DNA of 64,000 nucleotides from the NCBI RefSeq assembly GCF_004342175.1, contig NZ_SMAO01000001.1:434001-498000 (forward strand). The letters run 5' to 3'. This document shows, in pieces, positions 53,533-62,027 of the stretch. The notes under the pieces are model-generated. The model saw only the letters and a list, made by a program, of their open reading frames with translations. It did not search any database and was not told the origin of the DNA. Each line of letters begins with the position of its first letter. Position 1 is the stretch's first letter. The position numbers were made by a program, and so were the translations under genes. The stretch is from Thiobaca trueperi (lineage in GTDB: Bacteria; Pseudomonadota; Gammaproteobacteria; Chromatiales; Chromatiaceae).

Positions 53533-53967
53533 TCATAAGTTTTGCCTGACCCAGGCCAGAATGCCCGATATGTCCATGGCGCCGGCCTGTCGCGCCAACT
53601 CAGCACCGCCCCGGAACAGGGCCAGCGTCGGGATGCTGCGAATGCCCAGTCGACCAGAGAGATTCGGCGCCTCTTCGGTGTTGATCTTGATCAGACGCAG
53701 CGCCGGTTCCAGCCGCGCCGCAGCCGACTCAAAGGCTGGCGCCATCATCCGGCAGGGACCGCACCAGGGTGCCCAGAAATCCACCAGCAGAGGCAGATCG
53801 CTGCGCGCAAGATGACGGGCGAAGCGCGACTCGTTGAGCACCAGCGGCGCCCCGTTGAACAATGGCGCGTGACATTCGCCGCATTTGGCGCCGCCGTCCA
53901 GACGGCTCCGGGGCACCCGGTTGACCGCATCGCAGACGGGACAGACGACATGGACTGCATCGGACAT
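53533..53967 (-). CDS. trxC: Thioredoxin 2 (TrxC) with N-terminal zinc motif
   Basis: The 144-residue protein has VVCPVCDAVNRVPRSRLDGG followed by AKCGECHAPLF, the two CxxC pairs of the TrxC zinc finger, then a thioredoxin domain with active site WAPWCGPCRMMAP and cis-Pro segment IRSIPTLALF. TrxC reduces protein disulfides and is linked to oxidative stress in relatives. The ATG at 53967 begins just before the zinc motif. It is divergent from the cnoX-like gene across 144 bp. Confidence 0.94.
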   Translation of the reverse strand: MSDAVHVVCPVCDAVNRVPRSRLDGGAKCGECHAPLFNGAPLVLNESRFARHLARSDLPLLVDFWAPWCGPCRMMAPAFESAAARLEPALRLIKINTEEAPNLSGRLGIRSIPTLALFRGGAELARQAGAMDISGILAWVRQNL

Positions 53968-54111
53968 GAGCAATGACTCCCTGAGCCTAAAAAGATCCGT
54001 CGAACCGCAAAGAACGCGCGGCAGCCCGGTCAAACGCCGCGCGGACTTGAAACAGCTCGACCCGACGGCTATTTTCGGTCGCTCTGCCCGATTTCCAAGC
54101 ATCCAGGCTCC

Positions 54112-54981
54112 ATGACCATGACGCATTCTCCCCCTGTTGTGACCGTCACCACACAAAACTTTCAGTCGCTCGTTCTCGACGGCTCCTTCGAGCGTCCGGT
54201 GCTGGTCGATTTCTGGGCCGACTGGTGCGCCCCCTGCCGCGCCCTGATGCCCCTGCTCGCCAAACTGGCCGAAGAATATGGCGGACGCTTCCTGCTGGCC
54301 AAGGTCAACACCGAGGAAGAGCAGGCGCTCGCGGCCCAGTTTGGCATCCGCAGTCTGCCCACGGTGCAGTTGTTCAAGTCCGGTCGTGTGATTGATCAAT
54401 TCATGGGTGCGCTGCCTGAACTCCAGGTGCGTGAATTCCTTGACCGTCACCTCCCGCGCCTGTCAGACGGTCTGCTGGCGCAGGCCCGGGGCCTGCTGGC
54501 AGCCGGGGAGCTCGACGCGGCGCAATCGCTGATCGAGCAGGCGCGCAGCCAGGATCCGGCAAACGCCCGGCTGGTACTGGCCGAGATTCAGTTGACCGCC
54601 GCGCGCGGTGCGATCAATCAGGCGCTCGCCGATCTCGACCGGCTGCCCATCGAGCTGGCGCACGATCCCGAGGCCAACGCGCTGCGCGGACAACTGCGCT
54701 TCGCCAGCGCGCTCGAAGGCGCGCCTGCCGCCGCCGATCTGACCACCCGGCTCGCTACCGATCCACGCGACAGCGAAGCCCGCTACCAGCTCGCCGCCCA
54801 TCATGCTCTGCACGGCAACTACGCCGAGGCGCTCGCGCTGTTGCTGGAACTGATGAAGCGCGACCGTGCTTTCGCCGACGATGCCGGACGCAAAGGCATG
54901 CTGGCAATCTTCGACCTGCTTGGCGGACAGGGCGAGCTGGTCGCCAGTTATCGGGCAAAGATGATGAGCGCGCTCTATTAA
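54112..54981 (+). CDS. cnoX: Thioredoxin-TPR chaperone CnoX (YbbN)
   Basis: The 289-residue protein pairs an N-terminal thioredoxin fold (VLVDFWADWCAPCRALMPLL, FGIRSLPTVQLF) with C-terminal tetratricopeptide-like helices (LLAAGELDAAQSLIEQARSQ, HHALHGNYAEALALLLEL). E. coli CnoX is a holdase that protects proteins from chlorination and hands them to GroEL and DnaK. Here the active site is C-A-P-C rather than the redox-dead S-x-x-C of E. coli, so thiol activity is expected. The TAA stop forms the first bases of a truncated repeat. Confidence 0.93.
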   Translation: MTMTHSPPVVTVTTQNFQSLVLDGSFERPVLVDFWADWCAPCRALMPLLAKLAEEYGGRFLLAKVNTEEEQALAAQFGIRSLPTVQLFKSGRVIDQFMGALPELQVREFLDRHLPRLSDGLLAQARGLLAAGELDAAQSLIEQARSQDPANARLVLAEIQLTAARGAINQALADLDRLPIELAHDPEANALRGQLRFASALEGAPAAADLTTRLATDPRDSEARYQLAAHHALHGNYAEALALLLELMKRDRAFADDAGRKGMLAIFDLLGGQGELVASYRAKMMSALY

Positions 54982-55035
54982 ACCGCGTCCAGTGCAATAT
55001 GCGTCATTTTCAATTTGTGTTTAGCTCTGGGGAGG
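54978..55035 (+). repeat. Truncated unit A of the TTAA-bounded repeat at the cnoX stop
   Basis: TTAAACCGCGTCCAGTGC and then CATTTTCAATTTGTGTTTAG followed by CTCTGGGGA match the left two-thirds of unit A almost exactly, but the closing arm GGAGACGCGGTTTAA is missing and unrelated sequence follows. The stop codon of cnoX is the TAA of TTAA. Confidence 0.75.
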
Positions 55036-55290
55036 CAAACCAAGAAAAATTCAGTTGCATTGCAGGAATCGTTAAAAGGCGAGACTGATCCATCGCGACG
55101 GGGAGTGCCCCCAAGACTGCGAGCCATCACACAACAAATGGCTCCTTGTGTTTTGACGGTCGCATCGATCTCATCAAGAACAAATAACAAAATACTATAT
55201 CGATCTAATTTAAAATTCTTTTTTCGTTCTAACGCGGCTCGCTAGGATAGGGACCAATCCACTGAGACTGATCCCACCGCGAGCCCTGGC
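55036..55290 (+). promoter_or_regulatory. AT-rich leader upstream of cysI
   Basis: This stretch has no gene. From about 55180 to 55225 it is strikingly AT-rich (AACAAATAACAAAATACTAT followed by TTAAAATTCTTTTTTCGTTC), the natural place for the cys promoter and for an activator such as a CysB-type regulator. No consensus site can be asserted by eye. Confidence 0.4.
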
Positions 55291-56961
55291 ATGTACCGAT
55301 ACGACGCTCTCGATCAGCAGCGACTCACTGATCGGGTCGCGCAGTTCCGCGACCAGACCCACCGCTATCTGCGCGGCGAATTGAGCGACGACGCCTTTCG
55401 TCCGCTGCGGCTGCAAAACGGCCTCTACGTCCTGCGTCACGCCCCCATGCTGCGGGTGGCGATTCCCTATGGACTGGTCTCGGGCGAGCAGTTGCGCCGT
55501 CTGGCCCAGGTCAGCCGCACCTATGGTCTCGGCCCGGCGCACATCACCACCCGCCAGAATCTCCAGTTCAATGGCCCGAAGCTGGAAGTGGTGCCCGACA
55601 TCCTCGCCGAACTGGCCGAGGTGCAACTGCACAGCATCCAGACCTCCGGCAGTTGCATTCGCGGGATCACCACCGATCCGCTGGCGGGCGCCGTCCCCGA
55701 CGAGCGCGACGATCCGCGTCCCTGGTGCGAGCTGCTGCGCCAGTGGAGCATCACCCATCCCGAATACACCCGGTTGCCGCGCAAGTTCAAGATCGCGGTG
55801 AGCGGGACACGGGCGGGCCGCACCCTGCTGCGCGTCCATGATCTGGGACTGGAACTGGTGCGTAACGAACAGGGTGAACTCGGCTTCTGCGTGCTGGTCG
55901 GCGGCGGACTGGGACGCTGGCCGATGCTCGGCCAGGAACTGACACCCTTCATCGCCTGGCCGCATCTGCTGACCTATATCGAAGCCATCGTGCGCGTCTA
56001 TGATCGGCACGGACGCCGCGACGATGCAGCCAAAGGCCGGCTCAAGGTGCTGGTGCGAACCCTCGGCATCGTCGCCTTCCGCGCCCTGGTCGAGGACGAA
56101 TGGTCAAGCCTTCGCGACGGCCCCGGCACCCTGACTGCTGCCGATGTCGCGCGGGTCGCACGCCATTTCACCGCCCCGCCGCTCGATGCCGCCGCGCCGG
56201 AAGGGTTCGTCGATCAAGACAGCGCGTCCGATCCCGCCTATGCCGACTGGCTGCGTCACAACGTGCGCCCGCATCGCCAGGGCGGTTATGCCATCGTCAC
56301 GCTCTCGGCCAAGGGGGCGGACGTCGCATCGGGCGAGCTGACGCCGGAGCAGTTGGAGCAACTCGCCGACTGGGCTGACGCCTACAGCTTCGGCGAGGCG
56401 CGTTTCAGCCAGCGCCAGAACCCGGTACTGGCCCCGGTGCGCCAGCGCGACCTGCCCGCCCTGTGGCAGGCCGCCCGCGCAACGGGTCTCGGGGCCAGTC
56501 ACGGCGGACGCCTCATGGACCTGGTCGCCTGCCCGGGCGGACGCCATTGCGACCTCTCAACCGTCGAAACTCAACCGGTGGCGACCGCGATCCACCACCA
56601 TTTCGCCGACCGCACCGATCTCGGGGAACTGGCGGTGCATCTCTCCGGCTGCATCAACGGCTGCGCCCATCATCAGCTCGCGCCTATCGGTCTGCGTGGC
56701 ACCGAGAAACAGGGACAGCCGCATTTCCAGATCGCCATCGGCGGACGCGCGGGACGCGACACCCGGCTGGGCGAGACCCTCGGTCCCGCCATTCCGGGCG
56801 CCGCCATCCCCGCCGCCATCGAGACCCTGATCGCAACCTATCAGACGCAGCGTCTGCCCGGCGAAGATTTCAGCGCGACGGTGCAGCGGATCGGCGCCAC
56901 GCCCTTCCATCACGATCTCTATGGCCCCGAGACGGCGGCGCGGCAGGTGGCTTATGGCTGA
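55291..56961 (+). CDS. cysI: Sulfite reductase, siroheme/4Fe-4S hemoprotein (CysI-type)
   Basis: It reduces sulfite to sulfide with six electrons for cysteine synthesis. The 556-residue protein has the duplicated nitrite/sulfite reductase layout: GLGPAHITTRQNLQFNGPKL (siroheme-binding ITTRQN), SGSCIRGITTDPLAG, then the cluster ligands Cys414 and Cys420 in ACPGGRHCDLS and Cys454 and Cys458 in LSGCINGCAHH. No CysJ flavoprotein gene is adjacent; the electron donor may be ferredoxin or a reductase elsewhere. Its stop overlaps the start of cysH. Confidence 0.93.
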   Translation: MYRYDALDQQRLTDRVAQFRDQTHRYLRGELSDDAFRPLRLQNGLYVLRHAPMLRVAIPYGLVSGEQLRRLAQVSRTYGLGPAHITTRQNLQFNGPKLEVVPDILAELAEVQLHSIQTSGSCIRGITTDPLAGAVPDERDDPRPWCELLRQWSITHPEYTRLPRKFKIAVSGTRAGRTLLRVHDLGLELVRNEQGELGFCVLVGGGLGRWPMLGQELTPFIAWPHLLTYIEAIVRVYDRHGRRDDAAKGRLKVLVRTLGIVAFRALVEDEWSSLRDGPGTLTAADVARVARHFTAPPLDAAAPEGFVDQDSASDPAYADWLRHNVRPHRQGGYAIVTLSAKGADVASGELTPEQLEQLADWADAYSFGEARFSQRQNPVLAPVRQRDLPALWQAARATGLGASHGGRLMDLVACPGGRHCDLSTVETQPVATAIHHHFADRTDLGELAVHLSGCINGCAHHQLAPIGLRGTEKQGQPHFQIAIGGRAGRDTRLGETLGPAIPGAAIPAAIETLIATYQTQRLPGEDFSATVQRIGATPFHHDLYGPETAARQVAYG

Positions 56962-57709
56962 CAGCGTCATGAACCCGAAGATGAACCCCGATCTGAGCAA
57001 TCCGGAGTTGCTCGCCGCCCTGGACGCCAAACGGCAAGCCGTGGTCGAGACCCTCGGGCTGGCCTGCGAGTTGCTGCCGTCGGTCAGTTTCGCCAGCAGT
57101 CTCGGCGCCGAGGACATGGTGCTGACCGAGATCATCCTGAAGGCGCATCTGCCGATCCGGATCTTTTCGCTCGATACCGGGCGGCTGCCGCCGGAGACCT
57201 ATGACCTCATCGGCGAGATCGAGCGTCATTACGGCCACCGCATTGAGCTTTATCTCCCCGAGCGTGAGGCGGTCGAAGCCTATGTGCGGAAATTCGGCGT
57301 CAACGGTTTCTACGCCTCCCTGGAGGCCCGTCACGCCTGCTGCGGACTGCGCAAGCTGGAGCCTCTCAGACGCGCGCTGGCCGGTCAGGCGGCCTGGATC
57401 ACCGGCCAGCGCGCAGCTCAGTCGATCACGCGCGCCCGCTTGCCGATACGCGAATGGGACGCCGAGCACGGTCTGGAGAAGCTCAACCCGCTGGCCGACT
57501 GGAGCGAGCGCGAGGTCTGGGGCTTCATCCGCTTGCACCGGGTTCCCTACAACCGGCTGCATGACCGGGGCTACCCGAGTATCGGCTGCGCCCCCTGCAC
57601 CCGCGCCATCAGTGTCGGCGAGGACGTGCGTGCCGGACGCTGGTGGTGGGAGGACGCCGGGAACCGGGAGTGCGGACTGCATCGTCAGACGCCAGCGGTC
57701 AGCCACTAG
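56954..57709 (+). CDS. cysH: Adenylylsulfate (APS) reductase, assimilatory
   Basis: The 251-residue protein belongs to the PAPS/APS reductase family and carries the cysteine pairs Cys129-Cys130 (ARHACCGLRK) and Cys212-Cys215 (IGCAPCTRAI) that bind a 4Fe-4S cluster, plus the catalytic Cys240 in RECGLH. The cluster marks the APS-using subtype, so no PAPS kinase step is required; the absence of cysC in this operon agrees. The ATG at 56954 overlaps the cysI stop by eight bases. The TAG stop coincides with the start of a palindromic repeat. Confidence 0.95.
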   Translation: MADSVMNPKMNPDLSNPELLAALDAKRQAVVETLGLACELLPSVSFASSLGAEDMVLTEIILKAHLPIRIFSLDTGRLPPETYDLIGEIERHYGHRIELYLPEREAVEAYVRKFGVNGFYASLEARHACCGLRKLEPLRRALAGQAAWITGQRAAQSITRARLPIREWDAEHGLEKLNPLADWSEREVWGFIRLHRVPYNRLHDRGYPSIGCAPCTRAISVGEDVRAGRWWWEDAGNRECGLHRQTPAVSH

Positions 57710-57822
57710 TGCAGCCGTGCGGATGTTCCGAAACCGTCTCTGATCGTTGTCGTAATCGACGTCGTCGGCTTGCGAATCTTCGACAACGACAACGAACGGC
57801 CTCGGGATTTCCAGGTGCTGCG
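57707..57822. repeat. GTTGTCG/CGACAAC palindromic repeat, copy 2
   Basis: A 116-bp unit starting CTAGTGCAGC at the cysH stop codon and ending CCAGGTGCTGCG. TGATCGTTGTCGTAATCG faces TTCGACAACGACAACGAA. A short remnant of the other repeat family (TTTTTAATCCTGCCTG) follows. The unit splits the cys cluster between cysH and cysD. Confidence 0.75.
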
Positions 57823-57871
57823 ATGGTTTTTAATCCTGCCTGAATTAACCACTGGAACGGCGATAACGCAC

Positions 57872-58786
57872 ATGACCACCCTCAGCACCCGCACCCTCAG
57901 CCATCTCGACTGGCTCGAAGCCGACGCCATCCATATCCTGCGCGAGGTCGCCGGACAGTGCGCCCGTCCGGCGCTGCTCTTCTCCGGCGGCAAGGATTCG
58001 ATCTGTCTGCTGCGGCTGGCCGAAAAGGCGTTTCGCCCCGGCGGCTTTCCCTTCCCGCTGCTGCACATCGATACCGGACACAACTACCCGGAGGTAATCG
58101 CGTTCCGTGACCGGCATGCCGCCGCACTGGGCGCGCGGCTGATCGTGCGCACGGTCGAAGACTCGATGGCGCGCGGCTCGGTGCTGCTCAAGCATCCCGG
58201 CGAATCGCGCAACAGACATCAGTCCGTCACCCTGCTGGAGGCCATCGCCGAATTCGGTTTTGACGCCTGCATCGGCGGGGCGCGTCGCGACGAGGAGAAA
58301 TCGCGCGCCAAGGAGCGGGTCATGAGCTTCCGCGACGAATTCGGTCAGTGGGATCCCAAGAATCAGCGTCCGGAGCTGTGGAGTCTCTACAACGCCCGCA
58401 CCCACAAAGGGGAAAACATCCGCGCCTTTCCGATCAGCGACTGGACCGAGCGCGATGTCTGGCAATACATCCAGCGCGAACGGCTGGACCTGCCGTCGAT
58501 CTATTTCGCCCACACCCGTCCGGTGGTGCGCGACAAGGGGCTGCTGCGCCCCGTCACCGAGCTGACCCCGGCCCAGCCCGGCGAACAGGTGGAGCAACTG
58601 CGGGTGCGTTTCCGCACCGTCGGCGACATCCCCTGCACCGCGCCGGTGGAGTCCGAGGCCGACACCATCGACCAGATCCTCGCTGAGACCGCCGTGACCA
58701 CACTCAGCGAACGCGGCGCCACCCGTCTCGATGATCAGACCAGCGATGCCTCGATGGAAGAGCGCAAGCGGGCCGGTTATTTCTAA
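57872..58786 (+). CDS. cysD: Sulfate adenylyltransferase subunit 2
   Basis: CysD, with the GTPase CysN, forms adenylylsulfate from ATP and sulfate. The 304-residue protein has the ATP-PPase loop LLFSGGKDSICLLRLAEKAF (SGGKDS at 38-43), HIDTGHNYPEVIAFRD, CIGGARRDEEKSRAKERVMS and the C-terminal RFRTVGDIPCTAPVESEADT with ERKRAGYF at the end, all standard. The ATG at 57872 matches the family start. Its TAA stop lies in a short repeat remnant. Confidence 0.96.
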   Translation: MTTLSTRTLSHLDWLEADAIHILREVAGQCARPALLFSGGKDSICLLRLAEKAFRPGGFPFPLLHIDTGHNYPEVIAFRDRHAAALGARLIVRTVEDSMARGSVLLKHPGESRNRHQSVTLLEAIAEFGFDACIGGARRDEEKSRAKERVMSFRDEFGQWDPKNQRPELWSLYNARTHKGENIRAFPISDWTERDVWQYIQRERLDLPSIYFAHTRPVVRDKGLLRPVTELTPAQPGEQVEQLRVRFRTVGDIPCTAPVESEADTIDQILAETAVTTLSERGATRLDDQTSDASMEERKRAGYF

Positions 58787-58811
58787 ACCGCGTTCAGAGC
58801 GGTTAAACAGC
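58784..58811 (+). repeat. Deletion remnant of a TTAA-family unit forming a tight hairpin
   Basis: TAAACCGCGTTCAGAGCGGT followed by TAAACAG retains the left end of unit A (compare TAAACCGCGTCCAGAGC at 19778) but the interior is gone, leaving AACCGC and GCGGTT as a 6-bp stem with a short loop. It lies between the cysD stop and the cysN start, 20 bp before the cysN ATG. Confidence 0.6.
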
Positions 58812-58829
58812 TTTTTAAAGGACGCCACC

Positions 58830-60176
58830 ATGTCAAATCCGCACGAGTTCCCGAACGAGATCGACCACGGACTGCTGCGCTTTCTCACCTGCGGCAGTGT
58901 CGATGACGGCAAGAGCACGCTCATCGGGCGGCTGCTCTATGACACCAAGGCGATTCTGGCCGATACCCTCGGCGCACTCGCCGCGACCTCGCAGCGGCGG
59001 GGCCTGACTGAGCTGGATCTGTCGCTCCTGACCGACGGGCTCCAGGCCGAGCGCGAGCAGGGCATCACCATTGATGTCGCCTACCGTTATTTCTCCACCG
59101 GCACCCGCAACTACATCATCGCCGACGCCCCCGGTCACGAGCAGTACACCCGCAACATGGTCACGGCGGCCTCGACCGCCAATCTGGCGATCATCCTGGT
59201 CGATGCCCGCAAGGGTGTGCTGACCCAGACCCGGCGGCATTCCTATCTGGCGCGACTGGTCGGCATTCCGCATCTGGTGGTGGCGGTCAACAAGATGGAT
59301 CTGGTGGACTATGACCCGGCCGTGTTCGCACGGATCCAGGAGGACTATCTGGACTTCGCCGCGCGTCTGGGGATCGGCGAGGTGCGCTTTATCCCGCTCT
59401 CCGCACTGACCGGCGAGATGGTGGTGGAGCGCGGCGAGCGTCTGGGCTGGTATGACGGGCCAACCCTGCTGGAGATTCTGGAAAGCGCACCGGCCGCGCA
59501 CACCGAGCAACCCGAGGCCTTCCGTTTTCCGGTGCAGTATGTCTGCCGCCCGCGTGACGCCGCCAATCCGGCGCTGCACGATTACCGGGGCTTCATGGGC
59601 CGGGTGGAGGCGGGCGAGATCGCCATTGGCGATCCGGTGACGGTGCTGCCGTCCGGATTTGAGACACGCATCAAGGATATTCAGCTCGGCGGCGTCAGTC
59701 AGCCAACGGCGATCCACGAACAATCGGTCACGCTGCTGTTGGAGGACGAGATCGACATCTCGCGCGGCGATCTGCTGGTCAGAACCGGCGCGGCGCCGGA
59801 GGCCATCCGCGAGATCGACGCCTGTGTCTGCTGGCTGGCCGAGACGCCGCTGTCGCCCGCCCGTCACTATCTGCTGCGTCACACCACGCGCGAGGTCCGC
59901 GCCAGGGTCGCCGACATCAAACACCGGCTCGACGTCAACACGCTCGAACGCGGGCCGGCGACCCAGCTCAGGATGAACGACATCGCCCGTCTGACCCTGA
60001 AACTGGCCCAGCCGATCTTTCCCGATCCCTATGTCGTCAACCGCGCCACCGGCGCCTTCATCCTCATCGACGAGAGCACCAACAACACCGTGGGCGCGGG
60101 CATGATCAAAGAGTCGGAACATCTCCCGCACTGGCGGCAGGCCGTCACGCAGTGGGCGGGCGATTGCGGCCAGTAA
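58830..60176 (+). CDS. cysN: Sulfate adenylyltransferase subunit 1 (GTPase)
   Basis: CysN couples GTP hydrolysis to sulfate activation by CysD. The 448-residue protein is EF-Tu-like: GSVDDGKSTLIGRLLYDTK (G1), EREQGITIDVAYRYF, DAPGHEQYTRNMV (G3), NKMDLVDYD (G4), then two beta-barrel domains (VQYVCRPRDAANPALHDYRG, VNRATGAFILIDESTNNTVG). There is no CysC kinase fusion, consistent with an APS-reducing pathway. AAAGGA precedes the ATG at 58830 after the repeat remnant. Confidence 0.96.
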   Translation: MSNPHEFPNEIDHGLLRFLTCGSVDDGKSTLIGRLLYDTKAILADTLGALAATSQRRGLTELDLSLLTDGLQAEREQGITIDVAYRYFSTGTRNYIIADAPGHEQYTRNMVTAASTANLAIILVDARKGVLTQTRRHSYLARLVGIPHLVVAVNKMDLVDYDPAVFARIQEDYLDFAARLGIGEVRFIPLSALTGEMVVERGERLGWYDGPTLLEILESAPAAHTEQPEAFRFPVQYVCRPRDAANPALHDYRGFMGRVEAGEIAIGDPVTVLPSGFETRIKDIQLGGVSQPTAIHEQSVTLLLEDEIDISRGDLLVRTGAAPEAIREIDACVCWLAETPLSPARHYLLRHTTREVRARVADIKHRLDVNTLERGPATQLRMNDIARLTLKLAQPIFPDPYVVNRATGAFILIDESTNNTVGAGMIKESEHLPHWRQAVTQWAGDCGQ

Positions 60177-60374
60177 CGCCAGTGTGAGGCGTCGCGATTG
60201 TCGGCTCCAGTCAGCCGGCATCCGGTGCCATGTTCTTTTTTAGTGCGTTGCTTATCAGAAAATCTCGTTTCTCTGGATGCCTGCTGTGCCCCAACAATGC
60301 CGACCTGGAACCCATGGCCGGTCGAGTCGCCATGGCGCACCCGATCAAACCCATCTCACCGCAGAGCGTCTTTC

Positions 60375-61832
60375 ATGGCACGTATTCTCATCCTCGGTGC
60401 CGGCATCTCCGGCCATACGGCGGCTCGCTGCCTGGGCCGCTGGGTTGGCAAGCAACATCAGGTCATCGTGGTCTCACCCAAGCCGACCTGGAACTGGGTG
60501 CCCTCGAATATCTGGGTCGCCGTGGGCGAGATGACCGAATCTGAAGTCACCTACGAACTGGCGCCCATCTACAAAAAAGTGAATGTGGATTTTCGTCAGG
60601 CCAGTGCCCTGTCCATTCACCCGGAAGGCGACGCCGAACACACCAAACCCTTCGTGCGGATCGAATACACCGATCCCGCGCGGGTCGGTGAAGCCGAGTC
60701 CATCGCGTACGATTTTCTGATCAATGCCACCGGACCCAGGCTGAATTTCGCCGCCACGCCGGGACTGGGGCCCGAGACCGGCCACACCGTGTCGGTCTGC
60801 ACCCCGCCCCATGCGCTGGAGGCGAACCGTCGTTTGCAGGCCGCCATCGCGGCGATGAAAAACGGTGCGCAGCAGACGCTGGTCATCGGGACCGGACATG
60901 GCATGGCGACCTGCCAGGGCGCGGCCTTCGAATACATCTGCAATGTCGATCACGTCCTGCGCGAGGCCGGCGTGCGCCAACAGGCGCGTCTGATCTGGCT
61001 CAGTAACGAATACGAAGTGGGCGATCTCGGGATCGGTGGCGTGCTCATCACGCGCGGCGGCTATGTCACCAGTGGCAAGGTCTTCGTCGAATCACTGATG
61101 GCCGAGCGCGGGATCGAGTGGATCACCCGCGCCCATGTCAACCGGGTCGAGCCGGGCATCATTCATTATGAGTTGCTCGATGGCACGCATCACACGCTCG
61201 ACTTCGATTTCGCCATGCTGATTCCGGCCTTCGCCGGGGTGGGGCTGAAAGCCTTCGACCCGTCTGGAACAGACATCACCGATCAACTCTTCGCGCCCAA
61301 CGGCTTCATGAAGGTCGATGCCGATTACACCCCCAAAGCCTATGAGGACTGGGGCAAGCAGGACTGGCCGAAGACCTATCAGACGCCGAGTTATAAAAAT
61401 ATCTTTGCTGTCGGCATCGCCTTTGCGCCGCCGCATCTCATCAGCAAGCCGATGAAGAGCCCCAACGGCACCCCGGTCAATCCGTCCGCCGCGCGTACCG
61501 GCATGCCCTCGGCGGCGATCGGCAGGGCGGTGGCGGCAAGCATCCGCGACATCCTGAAAGGCGCGCCCGCGCCGACCCACACTGCCTCAATGGCTGAGAT
61601 GGGTGCGGCCTGCATGGCCTCGACCGGCAAGCATGTCCTGCGCGGCTCGGCGGCGACCATGACGGTCTTCCCCGTGGTGCCCGACTACGAGACCTATCCC
61701 CGCTTCGGACGCGATCTCAAGCTCACCTATGGCGAGGTCGGGCTGGCCGGGCACTGGATGAAATTTCTCCTGCATCATGCCTTCATCTATCAGGCGCGGC
61801 TGCGACCGGGCTGGTTCCTGCTGCCGCATTGA
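60375..61832 (+). CDS. FAD-dependent oxidoreductase of the sulfide:quinone oxidoreductase family
   Basis: The 485-residue flavoprotein starts with the FAD-binding MARILILGAGISGHTAARCL, has FLINATGPRLNFAATPG and IGTGHGMATCQGAAFEYICN and a C-terminal amphipathic stretch (HWMKFLLHHAFIYQARLRPG) typical of quinone-linked, membrane-bound SQR proteins. Cysteines are at 19, 142, 180, 189 and 413; the usual redox cysteine near residue 350 is missing from the GIAFAPPHL region, so the catalytic disulfide would have to be arranged differently. It follows the sulfate-assimilation genes, and a 52-residue membrane protein gene follows. Sulfide oxidation is likely but not proven. Confidence 0.83.
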   Translation: MARILILGAGISGHTAARCLGRWVGKQHQVIVVSPKPTWNWVPSNIWVAVGEMTESEVTYELAPIYKKVNVDFRQASALSIHPEGDAEHTKPFVRIEYTDPARVGEAESIAYDFLINATGPRLNFAATPGLGPETGHTVSVCTPPHALEANRRLQAAIAAMKNGAQQTLVIGTGHGMATCQGAAFEYICNVDHVLREAGVRQQARLIWLSNEYEVGDLGIGGVLITRGGYVTSGKVFVESLMAERGIEWITRAHVNRVEPGIIHYELLDGTHHTLDFDFAMLIPAFAGVGLKAFDPSGTDITDQLFAPNGFMKVDADYTPKAYEDWGKQDWPKTYQTPSYKNIFAVGIAFAPPHLISKPMKSPNGTPVNPSAARTGMPSAAIGRAVAASIRDILKGAPAPTHTASMAEMGAACMASTGKHVLRGSAATMTVFPVVPDYETYPRFGRDLKLTYGEVGLAGHWMKFLLHHAFIYQARLRPGWFLLPH

Positions 61833-61868
61833 GACCTTCACCACTCCATCTTCAGCGAGGTTTTAAAC

Positions 61869-62027
61869 ATGGCAGGCGCGAACAAAGGCCCCTATCAACC
61901 GGATGCCTATCCACCCATTCCCACGCGCTTCACGCGCTATCTGCGCACGGCGGTTATCTGGCAGTTCATCCGCTTCTGGGTCATCGGTTATCGCGTCCTC
62001 AAGCTCATGTGGAAGCCGCATGGCTGA
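61869..62027 (+). CDS. Small membrane-associated protein next to the SQR-like gene
   Basis: A 52-residue frame begins MAGANKGPYQPDAYPPIPTR and continues FTRYLRTAVIWQFIRFWVIG then YRVLKLMWKPHG. It has one hydrophobic, aromatic-rich segment flanked by basic residues, fitting a single-pass or monotopic membrane peptide. It starts 36 bp after the SQR-like stop, and its 3' end overlaps the start of the next gene by 19 bases, so the three are likely co-translated. Possible role as an anchor or assembly partner of the flavoprotein (inference). Confidence 0.6.
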   Translation: MAGANKGPYQPDAYPPIPTRFTRYLRTAVIWQFIRFWVIGYRVLKLMWKPHG

